Source: Inonotus obliquus (lineage: Eukaryota; Basidiomycota; Agaricomycetes; Hymenochaetales; Hymenochaetaceae). Taken from it: DNA of 64,000 bases. The DNA is taken from assembly GCA_032164295.1 (NCBI GenBank), contig JAJHTX010000003.1, forward strand, positions 682,001 to 746,000. The letters are read 5' to 3'. Positions 1 through 11,177 of the stretch are shown in pieces. The notes below the pieces were generated by a model. The model saw nothing but the letters and a program-made list of their open reading frames with translations, was not told the DNA's origin and did not search any database. Numbering within the stretch: the stretch's first letter is position 1; each line of letters starts with the position of its first letter. The translations under genes were made by a program, and so were the position numbers.

Positions 1-1787
1 GGCTCTATTTCTGGGTTTGCAAGATGAAACCGGAAGCTCCAGTTCTTGGCTGTAAGCCTACCCCTTATATCATCATTCGGTAGGACGAAGGCCGACGCAA
101 TTTTCAAGTCTTTACTGGGTGGATATACACCATGGCTATGATCTTCACTGGAACTTCAGGCAATCTTAGGTGCGTAAGCACGAACTACATAGTGCACTTG
201 GTGACCAAATTTTGCACATATTTAGTACGGCACTCTACCTTGCTTCGCTCGTTGAGGTTGCCTCCGGAAAATCGCTATCGCGATTGGAGATTGCCGCAAT
301 GGCTTGGGGGGTCAATATCACTTCCGGTATTGTGAATACAATCGGGACCGTGGCTATTGGCCGAATGAGTTCTTTCAATGTGTGGTGGACATTGCTAGGG
401 ACGATCGTTCTTGCTGTAACACTGCTAGTGAAAGCGCCAAACTTGGTAAGTTTTCCAGCACGCTCTATGTTGCTGAGAGTGTGACTAAATCATTGACAAT
501 GCGGACGAGAACTCACCGAAGTTTGTCTTCACGGACTTCGAAAAGTGAGATCGAATCTTGGTTATTATGGTTGTTTGGCCTAATTTACCTTGGGATGCCA
601 GCTTCACAGGATGGAGTTCAAAAGGCTTCGTAGTCCTTCTCGGGTTCCTTCAAGTGTGCAAACAATCCGTTACGCAGCCCTGGGCGCTTTTCTAATTTAA
701 GGCATTTTTAGGCAGTCTACTCTCTAGAAGGCTGTGAAACGGCAGCACAAGTAGCCGAAGAAGCCGTTCGCGCCGAGCTCCTTGCACCATTGGCCATTGT
801 GTTCTCCATAGTTGGTTCATGGATCATCGGTGTAGTATACATGCTGGCGCTTCTCTTCAGTGTACAGTCAATCCCTGCTGTGCAACAGACAACGCTCGCT
901 TTGCCGATTTCGCAGCTCTTCGTTGACGCCGCGGGACCAAGACTCTCGTTATTGTGCCTTGCTTTCGTTGGCCTTGCTCAGGGGATGGCCGCGGCAACGG
1001 CGTTCACCGCAAGCGCTAGATTGTTATACGCATTGGCTAGGGACAATGCCGTTCCTGCTGTTGTGAAGGGGCATCTAATGACATTGAATAGGGGACAAGC
1101 ACCATATGTGGGCGTCTGGGTCAGTGTACTTGTCGGGTGTATCATATCGTGCGCATATATCGGGAGTAGTATCGCGGTGAGGCTCTATTTTCCGGACACA
1201 AGCGTGAAGATTGACGGGTGCAAATGAACAAAGTTCAATGCTATTCTTTCGTCTGCCGCAGTCGCAGTCATGCTGAGTTATCTTCAGCCAATAGTTATTC
1301 GTGTTCTCTGGCCCCTATCGTACGTGAAAACTTGTCGGCATAAGATGGTGACTCACGTCCGGGTATTGCAGATTAAGGGACCGAGGACCGTTCAGTCTAG
1401 GATCCTGGTCTTGGGCGATCAATTTTCTTAGCTTCCTGGCAAGTCGCGTAATTCCATCCCATTAATTTACGACTTATTGCCCCACAGTTTTCCATCTTTG
1501 TCTGCGTTCTGTTCGTCCTTCCCACGGCGGATCCGACGGATCCGGAGAACATGAACTACGCCATTGTTGCGGTTGGTGGACTTCTTGCCATCACTACTAT
1601 CATGTGGATCTCTTGGGGACACTCCAAGTTTCGTGGGCCTGTAAATACCCGTCTAGAGGATTCCAGATCGTTTGTTGTAGAACCAGCATCGATGAAAGAT
1701 GCGAAGTCTGGTGACTTAAAGGAGCGAATGATGGAAACTGAGGGGTCACATCGGTTCGCTCCTGAAAGAGAGATGGCGGACGAGTAG
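1..1787 (+). CDS. APC-family amino-acid/GABA-type permease, 3' part
   Basis: Integral membrane transporter of the fungal amino acid-polyamine-choline superfamily (GABA/choline permease-like), expected at the plasma or vacuolar membrane. The 5' end lies outside the window. Nine exons can be joined in frame: 3-51, 109-169, 226-445, 510-544, 602-653, 712-1176, 1234-1319, 1372-1438 and 1488-1787, giving 444 codons plus stop. Family landmarks are LYFWVCKMKPEAPVLG, GWIYTMAMIFTGTSGNLS, the loop KAPNLNSPKFVFTDFENFTGW, EGCETAAQVAEEAVRAEL, the helix SSAAVAVMLSYLQPIVIRV and the tail DPENMNYAIVAVGGLLA. No in-frame stop is found. The intron at 1439-1487 begins GC rather than GT; all others are GT-AG. The substrate cannot be told from sequence. 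Confidence 0.85.
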
Positions 1788-2306
1788 TTGCTTTTTCTTA
1801 CTACTTTGAAATTGTTGATTGAGGGGCGGCGTTTTTGTTGCGATGGGTGTGACTGTGGGAATATATGAGGCTGACATAACGCCCGCGCGAGGGTGTTTCT
1901 CTCACCTCCCCTCTCTTATTTCGCAGCACCGAACGTCATCCTTTTCGACTCAAATGCACCGGCAAACCCGAACTGTGGTAGCTATGGTGCTGACCATAGG
2001 CGAATTCTCAGAAGCAGAAAGCACATCGCTCGTGCCTTCATAAGACTACGCCTCGCAAAGAACCAAATTTCATCGCCGGTACTGCGGGAATATTAACTAC
2101 GCTCAGTGATTCGATCTGTGAATGATGTGACTCGCCTTGAATCATGCAGCTTTGCTCTACTGGCGTCCATGGCTTGGAGGATTCTAATGGACCAGTAATT
2201 CATGATAAGCCGCCGAGGTTGGCGTTCGAATACTCTGTGGAATAAATCCTTCCAGATCTCTGTGGCTACCGTGCAACTCGCACAGCTCACCTCTCGTGTA
2301 CTTCCC
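1788..2306. other. Intergenic region before the Argonaute gene
   Basis: No convincing coding segment is seen between the permease stop and the proposed Argonaute start. An in-frame ATG lies further up at 2202, so an N-terminal extension of 35 residues is possible. It is Arg/Ser-rich with no recognisable motif. Confidence 0.4.
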
Positions 2307-5193
2307 ATGGACAACGCGCACAAGCTAAAGCGTGGAGGAGGCAAACTTCCAAAGTCGCGCGAAGGCGCTCCTCAAGTTCGCTGTGTTTACCGTCAGGACA
2401 AGCTGCTTACACCAGAAGTGATCAGCCCTGCTGTACGCTTGAGGCGCGAATCCCAGCATGCCGACGGCGGCGCCTACAGAGAACTCATCACCCGCTTCAG
2501 TTCTCTTTCTACCCATGACCCAAATGAGAACGACAAGGATAATGGACAGCGCACCAATATTCTTCTCAAGACGAATCTATCTGAGTTGGATTATCCGGAA
2601 GATCTTGTTCTGTATGATTATCGTATCAACGTCGAGCCCGATATCAGGAACGTGGATAAGGATTTACAACGCTCGCTTTTCGTTCTTTTCGAAAGTTCGA
2701 GAGAAATCGTTCCGTTTGTTGGGGGAATCGTACATGACGGAGTCCAGAGGCTTATTTCCGACAGGCCGCTACCAGAAGGTCTCACCGTCACTGTCCCGTA
2801 CTTCGTCGACGAAGGAGGGTTACAAGCAGCGCCCGTTATGTATATGTATGTTTTTCAACTCCTGGGTCCCGAGGAACTTAGAGTAGAAGATCTGACGCGG
2901 TGAGTTAGTGTTTCTTCGAATGTATGCTCTCAATACTCAACAATCCACCTCTGTAAGCTACCTTGACGGCGACAGTCCGAACTATTCCACTCAGCCTATT
3001 GTTTCGGCCTTCAATCTCATCCTTTCTTCTCTCGTATATCATACAGGCGCTCGTACACAACGCAGAGGTTTTCATTTCTTCCCAATTATATCTGCTCCTT
3101 CAGATATTACCGTTCCACTTGGTGCTAATCTTGAGGTGTGGAGGGGCCTATCATTTACGGCCATACCATTCCGCAAGGGCATGATGGTCAGTACTAATGT
3201 CGGTATTAGCGCCTTTTATGTTCCGTATCGACGACTTAGCGATGCCATGTTGGATTATGCTAAGATGATCGGTGGTGTGGATGTGACCTCATTCTACCAC
3301 AATGTCAGCGTCACGACAACGTACCTCGGGTACTGCAGAAAAAGAAAGATAAAGACATTTGGATCTGCATCCGCGCGAAGGACATTGATCTACGTGGAAA
3401 GCCTTGGAGGGGAGCTTACAGTAGAGAACTATTTTAAACAAGGTGAGTGCCCGTGTGGTAGATACATGTCACTCGCTAAATAGGTTTCAAGTGCACGGTA
3501 TTTCGCTTGAACATGCAGACGACTTGCCAGTTGTCAACATCGGAACCGGTGAAGAAGATCTTTATGTTCCTCCCGAAATCTGCGGGATTAATCCAGGTCA
3601 AAACTACCCTGGACCTCTTCCTGGATGCGCGAAGCTTGCGATTGAGCAAGCTTCTATCAAGAACATGAACACTGAAGAAGAGGTCTTTGACATACGATAT
3701 GTCAACCAGCGTTTGGCTAATTTCGGATTAACCATCACCTCGAACAGGGAGCTTGTCCCGGCACGCGTGCTACCTCCTCCTCAACTGTTCTGTTCCTCTA
3801 CCGGTGATGTATCTTGGACGGTGCAAAGTGCTCGCTTTCTGTGTCCAGCACAACTCAGGAACTTTGCCGTTTTCGTCATCCACGAAGATAATTCGGGCGA
3901 CGTCATCGAACTAGAGCATAGGTCGCGAGTGACCATCATGAACCTGCTTGCAAAATGCCGCTCTTTCGGAATGCAACTCGATACGAACCTCCCGGCGCTG
4001 GATGTTCTTACAATACCACAAGAGACATCAAGTGATCCGCTTCGTAAGGAGACTCTTGACTCCATAGAGTCGAAGTTGTTATCCGTCGCTGCCGGGAAGG
4101 ACCTTGTCCTTGCCTTCTTACCTAGGAAGGATGCTCACATCTACGGCAGTGTAAAGTCTACGTGCAACGTCAAGCTCGGAATACACTGCCTTTGTGCAAT
4201 ATCTACGAACTTCATCAACAGAAGGAGTCAGGATGCATATATCTCAACTCTGACGATGAAGATGAACACTCTACTCGGGGGAGTGAACCGTGCGCTAGAC
4301 ACGAGCTCGATAAAGTGTCTAGAGAAAACCATGCTGGTCGGCGTGTCTGTATCGCGACTGCCTTCCGAGTTCTTTCCGGGATCTCTTTCGGTTGCAGCGG
4401 TCACTGCTAGTTACGACAGGTCCTTTGTGCATTACCCGGCGAGCGTAAACATCCAAGAGCGTGTTACAGGTGTCAGTACATTCTCTCAAATCATCGTATC
4501 ATTCTCTGACACCGTCTACAGGTGGTTACAGACATGAAACAAATGATAAAAGAGCGACTGGAGAAATATAGACGACATATGAACTCTTTACCGATGCGCA
4601 TCATCATCTTTCGCGGAGGCATCTCTGATAGCCAGATCAGAGATCTAGTACACTCCGAGGTTGAGCCCATCCGAGACGCGTTCAAAAGCTTCGGAGATTA
4701 TGAACCAACACTCACCTTCATGGTCTGTACCAAACCGCATCGCATTCGATTCTATCCCGCGGAAACAAAGAGCGTCAAGATTGCCAACCCGACAATGATA
4801 GCTGCCGGTACTGTCATCGATGGAGAGCTCGATACACCCCATAAACGCGACTTCTACGTCCACGCGCACACGGCAAGTCAGCGTGAAGCCCGCGCGACAC
4901 GATATACTATCATACATGACGATAACAAGTTCAGCATTGGCGCCTTACAAAGTATCGTAAACGACGTCAGCTATCTTCACCCGATTTCCCCACAAAGTAT
5001 AAGCTTGCCTCCTCCGTTGCATTGGGCAAGACGCGCAAATCGAGCAGCATGCGTACACTTGCGGAGCATGTTTAGTTCCCTTAATCACGAGGAGTCTGAT
5101 AATACAAGCGATAAACAGATAGTACGAAAGTTAAAAGAGGCTTGGGGGAAAGGCATGCATGGTAGAATTACAAAGGATATGTTTTACTTATAG
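2307..5193 (+). CDS. Argonaute-like protein lacking slicer aspartates
   Basis: Argonaute binds small RNA to silence target RNA. Four exons, 2307-2899, 2958-3442, 3492-4469 and 4532-5193, join in frame to 905 residues, a normal length. In order they show an N domain (LLKTNLSELDYPEDLVLYDY), a PAZ-like region ending in ENYFKQVHGISL, linker 2 with YVPPEICGINPGQ, MID (HIYGSVKSTCNVKLGIH) and PIWI to a typical terminus MFYL. The slicer tetrad reads Ser645 (GVSVSRL for the usual GADVTHP), Glu682, Gly714 (FRGGISD for YRDGVSEG) and His798. Two metal-binding Asp are therefore lost, and cleavage is not expected. In the MID pocket Tyr577 and Lys581 are kept, while Leu593 and Leu620 replace the usual Gln and Lys. 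The start at 2307 (cccATGG) was preferred to an in-frame ATG at 2202. All introns are GT-AG, 49-62 nt. Guide binding without slicing, or early decay, are both possible. Confidence 0.85.
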
Positions 5194-6113
5194 TAGTAAT
5201 TGTGTATCATACATATGTAGGTATAGAACTCACTCTGTATTTCCAATGCCATACGGATGTACTTTTGTCGATTCCTTCTTCCTACTTCCATCTTCTCCTT
5301 CCATATGTATTCCACACACCTCTATAGGTTATGGTTCGAGGGGAAATCCCCGTAGCCGTAGGTCTCAAGAAATCCCGATATGTCTTCAGTCCTGCATACT
5401 GCTTTCATCGACACAAATTTTGAAAGAAAGAGTCTGATGCTATGAAGCTACAGACAAAGAATGAGAAGATAGGTCAGACAGACTATAGAATGCAGGGAAA
5501 GTCTTCAAGTAGAAAAGCACGCGGAAGCAAGTGGCGCCGAGACTGAGGCCTTCCACATGACGATCACCCGCTCCCTTCTTTCAGGCTCGCATAACAAAAT
5601 GAATACATGAAACGTTCTGCACCACATGGAACATACCACGACTAATGCATCATGTGTTCCACAAAATTCAGAAAATAGAAATAGGCGGCTATCATTTGGT
5701 CGTTGAAGCTTAATCTTGTTTCCAAAAACAATTCGCCATCAATCATCACTCCAGAGCGCCAGTGAATGCAGCAGAGTTGGAGACACGCGTGACCAGCAGT
5801 TGGGTCGACAAGTCAAACCTAAATCCGTCCAAGTGTCAACATTCGTCCTCTTCGCCGCTGCCAAGCACCTACTTGTATTAATGACCAGCCTCTTCGGTCC
5901 GTTATATTTTACCGAGTGTGAATTGCAGTAATTGATGCTAGTTCACTTTCATTCCAGAACAAATGCTTGTCAGGGGAACTTCGGAATTCGTGAATAGTGT
6001 TAAATACATGGGATGCGGCGGAGAAAGTTCTGCGTGCCCACCGTAGCGCCTTTCGAGCTTGTGTATATTGACACTCCTCCTGAGAAGGCGAAGGTTCTTT
6101 GTTATTGGTAAAA
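5194..6113. other. Intergenic region, no gene recognised
   Basis: Nothing convincing on either strand. Short open frames here lack family motifs and splice continuity. It separates the Argonaute stop from the sugar-transporter start and probably holds the transporter promoter. Confidence 0.4.
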
Positions 6114-8125
6114 ATGGCAAAGAGAACGGTGAGTTATCCTCGTTTGGTACTTCGGTCCAGATGGAAGCTCAATTTTGGCCGAAACGCCATAGTATAGTAA
6201 GAGGCTTGCATCAAACTCGGTATGTCCTTTCGACGGCTATTCCCCATGTCGCTGGTCAATGTCCTGACCACGCACTTGTTAGTTCATCGTTGGTTCATTT
6301 GCATGCATCGGTGGAGGTCTTTTCGGTCTGGACATTTCGTCCATGTCCGGAGTATTGACGGTTCGCTTTGTCCCTCAAACCGGTACCTTCTAGTATTGAT
6401 ACACCCCGGAACAGAATGAAGCATACCTTCGTGTTTTCAACCATGTAAGTAACTTTACACTGTTGTATGATTGACAGTTAACGATGTACCTTAGCCCGGT
6501 TCTGATGCCCAAGGTGCAATAGTCGCCTCGATGCCTGCAGGTTCCTTCGTCGGCGCACTCATGGTCACCAAGCTCGCAGATCTTGTTGGTCGCAAAGGTA
6601 CGATCATCCTCTCGGGTATTCTCTGGATTATTGGAAGTATCCTCCAATGTGCTTCACAGGTCTGTATACTATTCCTCATCTTGCAGAAACAAACCTTGCT
6701 CAACGCCACTCTTCTACGTAGAATCGCGGCATGCTCGTTGTTGGACGTATTGTCTCGGGACTGTCTGTCGGGTGTTCCTCCGCAACCGTGCCTCTGTACC
6801 TAGCAGAGATAACGCAGCCTCATTTACGAGGACGGATGGTCTCTCTGCAACAATGGGCAATCACCTGGGGTATCCTGATCCAGTATTTCATCCAATTCGG
6901 TTGTTCGTATATCGACGGCGTCGCGTCATTCCGTATTCCCTGGGGCCTTCAAATGATTCCTGCCATTGTCTTGGCAATCGGCATGATATGGTTCCCAGAA
7001 AGTCCGCGTTGGCTTGTAGATCACAACCGCGAAGAAGAGGCTCTACAGGTCTTGGCGGATCTCCATGCGCGGGGGAATAACGAGGATTCTCTCGTCCAAC
7101 TTGAGTACGAAGAGATTAAGCAGCAGGTTTATTTCGAGAAGCAGGAGGGAGCGAAGAAGTACAGTGACCTTCTCAAGCCAGGCATTAGGCGTCGTGTCTT
7201 CCTAGGTATGAGCCTGCAGATGTGGAGGTTCGTCCTTCTTTTCTACCGCATCAAGTACGTATCAGACTGACTGACGCCGGACTATTACAAGTCAACTCAC
7301 CGGAATGAACATTATGATGTACTATATTGTCTATGTCTTTCGCGGAGCTGGCCTGTCCGGGAGGCGCGGCAATCTCATCGCTAGCTCTATTCAATATGTC
7401 CTCAATGTCTTATTTACTGGTATGTACGCTCTTCTTCCACAAGGTGCCCCAACTAACGTCGATCATTAGTACCCGCAATCATCTATATCGACAAGTGGGG
7501 TCGCCGACCTATGCTTCTCGCCGGTACAGCATTCATGGGTTTCTTCCTCATGCTCGTCGGGGGGTTGCAAGGTCGATTTGGTGATTGGGGACTGGAAGGT
7601 GAAGAAAGGATATGGATGATCGAAGGACAAGGTGCAGCTACACGAGGGATCATCGTCTGCTCCTATCTCTTTGTCTGTTCGTTTGCGATCACTATGGGCC
7701 CCGTCAGCTGGACATATCCATCCGAGATCTTCCCAATGCGAGTCCGCGCGAAGGCCGTTAGTTTGAGCACGAGTACAAATTGGATGTTTAACTTCGCGTT
7801 GGCATGGGCTGTGCCTCCTGGACTTAGCAACATTGCCTACAAGACGTATTTCATTTTCGGCGTAAGTCCTCCTTACTCAACGTTCTCGATACCCTGTTGT
7901 AATCTGACATACGTCCGATAGACATTCAACTTTTCCTGTTTTATACACATATTATTCATGTATCCGGAAACGAAGGGACGTACGCTGGAGGAGATCGAAG
8001 ATGTGTTCGCTCAGGGCCATGCCTTCGCTGCTTGGAGAATTAAACCGACAGTTGGGCTCAAGACTCTGGAGGAAGTAAAGCGTGCGGCCAAGGAGACGGA
8101 GGATGATAAGGCCAGCGATGCTTGA
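6114..8125 (+). CDS. MFS sugar transporter
   Basis: Hexose/sugar porter of the major facilitator superfamily, moving sugars across the plasma membrane. Nine exons join in frame: 6114-6128, 6202-6219, 6283-6351, 6415-6444, 6495-6659, 6722-7227, 7292-7419, 7470-7861 and 7922-8125, total 508 residues, normal for the family. Motifs seen: first helix ACIGGGLFGLDISSMSG; RAGR-type loop LADLVGRKGT; VGRIVSGLSVGC; PLYLAEITQPHLRGRM; FPESPRWLVD; QLTGMNIMMYYIVYVF; the second GRR loop DKWGRRPMLLAG; GPVSWTYPSEIFPMRVRAKA; and the C-terminal FMYPETKGRTLEEIEDVF. All 12 helices appear present and no stop interrupts them. The 5' end is the weakest part: a 15-nt first exon and an 18-nt second exon are inferred from splice signals and frame (aaaATGgca context). 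The specific sugar cannot be predicted. Confidence 0.88.
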
Positions 8126-8542
8126 GCGAATGTAAGGCGACCTGTTGCAGGTGAAACGGCATGCGCAGCATTTTATATATTGTACCCCACTCATTTTGAT
8201 TATGAGTTGTATCGTTGTAATTTGACCCCTCTATTCCAACGCAGTCATTGTTCTATTATGTGATACTAGGTTGAGGGTTAAGATTGAGACTGGGCCGCTA
8301 CATTTCTTCCAAGAACTCACCGCACTTCCTTTAAGTTAGCACTGTCAAGCATTGCCGTTGATCGCAGGCCATACATATCATTGAAGAGATTAAGGCTCTA
8401 TCTTCACTTCCCGACGGGAAGGAAGCTCGCGACGGACTCGAGAATGAGATAAAGAAAGGCAAGGACCCAATGCTAATCTTCTCTCGGGCGCATCCATCGT
8501 GTCATCAAATCTCCTGTATATGTACTGTCCTGAGAAAATGAT
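8126..8542. other. Intergenic region with an orphan exon-like frame
   Basis: Mostly 3' flank of the transporter. On the plus strand 8368-8541 is open and preceded by a plausible acceptor (gatcgcag). It would encode a charged segment beginning AIHIIEEIKALSSLPDGKEA and ends with a stop. No family was recognised and no upstream exon could be tied to it. Confidence 0.25.
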
Positions 8543-9437
8543 TCAGATATCAACGACAACTGCACCGCGCCGTAGCTCGTCTCGAAATCCACCAACGACA
8601 GACGCGTTCACCAACGTCGTCCTCTGTAAGTCCTCTTCATCTCTTCTCTGACCTTTTACATAGCTGCCAACTACACTCCAGAACAGGAGAAACAGGTTCC
8701 ACCACCCTCCAGACTGTTCGCATGTTCTTTCGTATTGTCTTTGTAAGGCAGTCCACGACACGTTCTCCACTCCTCGCGCAGAGTGAATATGTCCGAAGAC
8801 GTGAAGTCGTGGACGGACCCTCCATAATGCTTCTAAGAGCGCCGAACAACCAGAGCTACCATTATCGAGATGATATGCAGGTGGGCCATGAGTGATGAGG
8901 ATGTCCGTGTGCAATGGGATTATCGCCCATTGTCGATGAGGGTACTTGCGAAGGTTGTATTCGAAGGTACTGGAACTGTCCCGACCCGTGTCGCGGTGTA
9001 CAAGGGCTCCCAAAGAAGTTCAGTGTTCTCCCACGAACAGTCGCAATTGCTTCACTGTCGTGCAGATATACCAGTTTCGGGTAGGCTTTGCGTATGAGCA
9101 CAACTACATCATGTCCAGCGAGGGCTGCGTCGTGGTTTCCGGCAATGAAGAATTTGTGAGGGTGCGATTGACTGCTCAGCCACTTAAGGGCATGCTCCAG
9201 TTCTTGCAGGGTACCCGATTGTGTCAGGTCACCTGCGTGGATGAGGATGTCACCGTCGGGTATGGGTTCGGTCGATTCGTGCTGGTTGTGGGTGTCTGAC
9301 AGACAGACAATGCGAATTTGGTTTCGCGCTGAACTCGGGTTTTGCCTCGTTTGTGTAAATGCGTATATTCGTTGCGCGAGAAGGAGGTCCCAGACTGAAG
9401 ACTCGCGATGTAGAACAGTCAGGTAGTGTATAGACAT
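8543..9437 (-). pseudogene. Calcineurin-like metallophosphoesterase with apparent frameshift
   Basis: Binuclear-metal phosphoesterase of the calcineurin-like superfamily, resembling small fungal cytosolic enzymes of unknown substrate. The minus strand encodes the metal-binding blocks in order: VCLSDTHN, ILIHAGDLTQSG, FFIAGNHD, ILITHGPP and HVFGHIHSARG. The first three are in one frame from 9437; HGPP and GHIH are in another frame ending at 8543. The switch falls near 8944-8975, after NFFGSPCTPRHGSGQFQY and before YPHRQWAIIP. No GT-AG intron of normal size restores the frame; a net change of one nucleotide is needed. Either the gene is broken, the assembly has an indel, or an unusual very short intron exists. 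The rest, including the C-terminal NASVVGGF region, is intact. Confidence 0.7.
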
Positions 9438-9777
9438 GAGAGTGGCAGCGTTACGTAATCCTTAGACTTATATATAAATGCTCCTCTTAATGACGGTGCG
9501 CATTAGCAGGCTGGCGCGCCCTCGTCTGCTAATTATATTCCGCAATGGTCATAACCGTTCTTCGTCCTTCCCACCACGACTACAAAGTTCGCTCATCGCA
9601 TATTCTACAGGTTGCATAGTGCGCAGATAACGCACATTGTTACGCATCGCGCATCGAATGGTCGAGCATTGGCAACGCATCTACCCTCCGTCAGAGTCAG
9701 GGGTATGAGTCCCGTATTATTTTTTGATTTTTTGTTAGCTGAATGTTCTATGATGTTGTCCGTAAGTAAAACAAAAT
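9438..9777. other. Intergenic region
   Basis: Flank between two minus-strand genes. It probably contains the upstream region of the phosphoesterase (tatatataaatg near 9470) and the 3' region of the next gene. No coding segment recognised. Confidence 0.35.
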
Positions 9778-10455
9778 TTATATGAGGCTCCCGAATGATA
9801 ATGTCCATCTTCTTGGACTCCACGCTCCGTAAACATCATCAGAAGCCAAAACGCGGCCATTTTCATTCGGTATGAATACAGTCTCTCGCATCGGCGGCAC
9901 ACGCTGTGCCCATGTCGGAGGGTGCTCGTACACGCGAGGACGCGCGGCCGGCTCGTCAAAGTCGACTATGATCGCCGGTGCGTCGCGTGGAAGCACCGAG
10001 TCGACGCGTCTACTGAATGCAATGTACATAAGATTTGTGAGTACGGCGAGGGCAGCGTAGCGGCGAGGGTCTGGGTCGGCCGGGTCTGGTATGTCTGCGA
10101 CCTTCCAGGAGAGCTGCTCCCGACAGAAATACTCGAGTTCATTACGCAATTTTGTGGTCCAGTCTACAATGAGGAACTCGTACATTCGATATAAAGATGC
10201 AGATGAAGAATCAACGGATGGTGTTGAAGAGGACTTGATAAAATAGTCCAAAAGGTGAGGTAAAATGCGAAGTCTCGCTTTGGACTTGCAGTATCGGTTA
10301 TACTGGAAGATAGGATGCCGCTCTCGTACACCTTCGCGGTGCGCGATCAACTCGGAGATAGGATGAGGGAGGGGTTCTGTTGGTGCGTCTCGCATTCTGC
10401 TACGAGGTGGTAGGGGTATAAATTCAGGTTCACCCAACGCGGAAAATTTATACAT
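9778..10455 (-). CDS. Conserved-looking protein of unknown function
   Basis: Not recognised. A single open frame of 225 residues starts MYKFSALGEPEF and ends SFGSLI. It is rich in Arg, Pro and acidic residues, with one hydrophobic stretch (YAALAVLTNLMYIAF) too short and mixed for a clear membrane helix. An alternative spliced model exists: a minus-strand exon 10473-10738 (starting at HPGELREHDRRAVIV) joins across a 73-nt GT-AG gap (10400-10472) in the same frame, giving a longer N-terminus. I prefer the short model because that upstream exon would overlap the promoter and first exon of the plus-strand gene at 10676, forming a divergent pair with about 220 bp between starts. Confidence 0.45.
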   Translation of the reverse strand: MYKFSALGEPEFIPLPPRSRMRDAPTEPLPHPISELIAHREGVRERHPIFQYNRYCKSKARLRILPHLLDYFIKSSSTPSVDSSSASLYRMYEFLIVDWTTKLRNELEYFCREQLSWKVADIPDPADPDPRRYAALAVLTNLMYIAFSRRVDSVLPRDAPAIIVDFDEPAARPRVYEHPPTWAQRVPPMRETVFIPNENGRVLASDDVYGAWSPRRWTLSFGSLI

Positions 10456-10613
10456 ATGGTATTTGTAAATACCCTCTCATCAGCTCATGGGGCATTTCCC
10501 ATCTACAACGATACGTTAAGGGACCCCTCAAATATTGCTCTTTACTGTAAAATTTGTAGAAAAGAAAAGCAGAATCGTATGTTGCTGCTACCGAGCGGTA
10601 ATTCCCGAGCTGG

Positions 10614-10624
10614 TCTATATAAGA
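10614..10624 (+). promoter_or_regulatory. TATA-like element of the gene at 10676
   Basis: The stretch tctatataaga lies about 55-60 bp before the proposed ATG at 10676, a plausible distance for a fungal TATA box, in the gap between two divergent genes. Confidence 0.4.
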
Positions 10625-10675
10625 TAAGAGAGGCAAAACAGACCATCCCATCCAGACGATTACCGCACGACGATC

Positions 10676-11177
10676 ATGTTCACGCAACTCCCCTGGATGC
10701 ATGTAAGAGATCTCAGTTTTCTCCATTATAACAGGCATCTAACATTCCATCGAAAAGAAATACAAGACTGGTGGAATCACGTTCACGAGGGCCCAACTAG
10801 TGAACCTCGCGCAAAACATCGCTAAGACGAGTAATTCCCCTTTACAGATCGAAGACCACATGGAAGTGGTACGCATGGTCAACTCCCGACGCAGATCCGA
10901 AAACATTGGCCACCTCCTCTGGCCCTTTCACTTGCCTGACGGAATCGATGATAGCGATAAGGACGAGAAGGACAGGCGTTACGCATTCCTTTTTCTGACG
11001 TTTCAAGAACTTAGTAAGGAAGAGTCGATGTTCAATTGCAAGGAGATTCCTTTCGACGAGAATGACGAATCGATAAAGAAAGCCATTGCTTGGTTCGGAA
11101 AGTATGGTTATTCGAAAGAGGAGATGATGAGTAACTGGATGACTCTTTCATCATGGAATTTTAGGGAGGGCAAGTAA
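10676..11177 (+). CDS. Small acidic protein of a local family (copy 1)
   Basis: Function unknown. Two exons fit: 10676-10702 (MFTQLPWMH) spliced to the acceptor near 10757, then open through AAATACAAG to a stop at 11175. Landmarks are ITFTRAQLVNLAQNIA, ENIGHLLWPFHLPDGIDDSDKD, FDENDESIKKAIAWFGKYGYSKEEM and NWMTLSSWNF. It is soluble, acidic in the middle, with no signal peptide. A paralogue in opposite orientation at about 14400-14770 matches over the whole length, and nucleotide fragments of the same gene recur in the 15-28 kb repeats. The repeated WP.HLPDG..SDKD block followed by a charged C-terminus suggests a true protein family. Translation from an internal ATG at 10800 is an alternative. 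Confidence 0.5.

Noticed and set aside
10473..10738. Minus-strand upstream exon for the gene at 9778-10455
   Set aside because: A GT-AG join works in frame, but the exon would overlap the TATA box and first exon of the divergent plus-strand gene. Kept only as an alternative.
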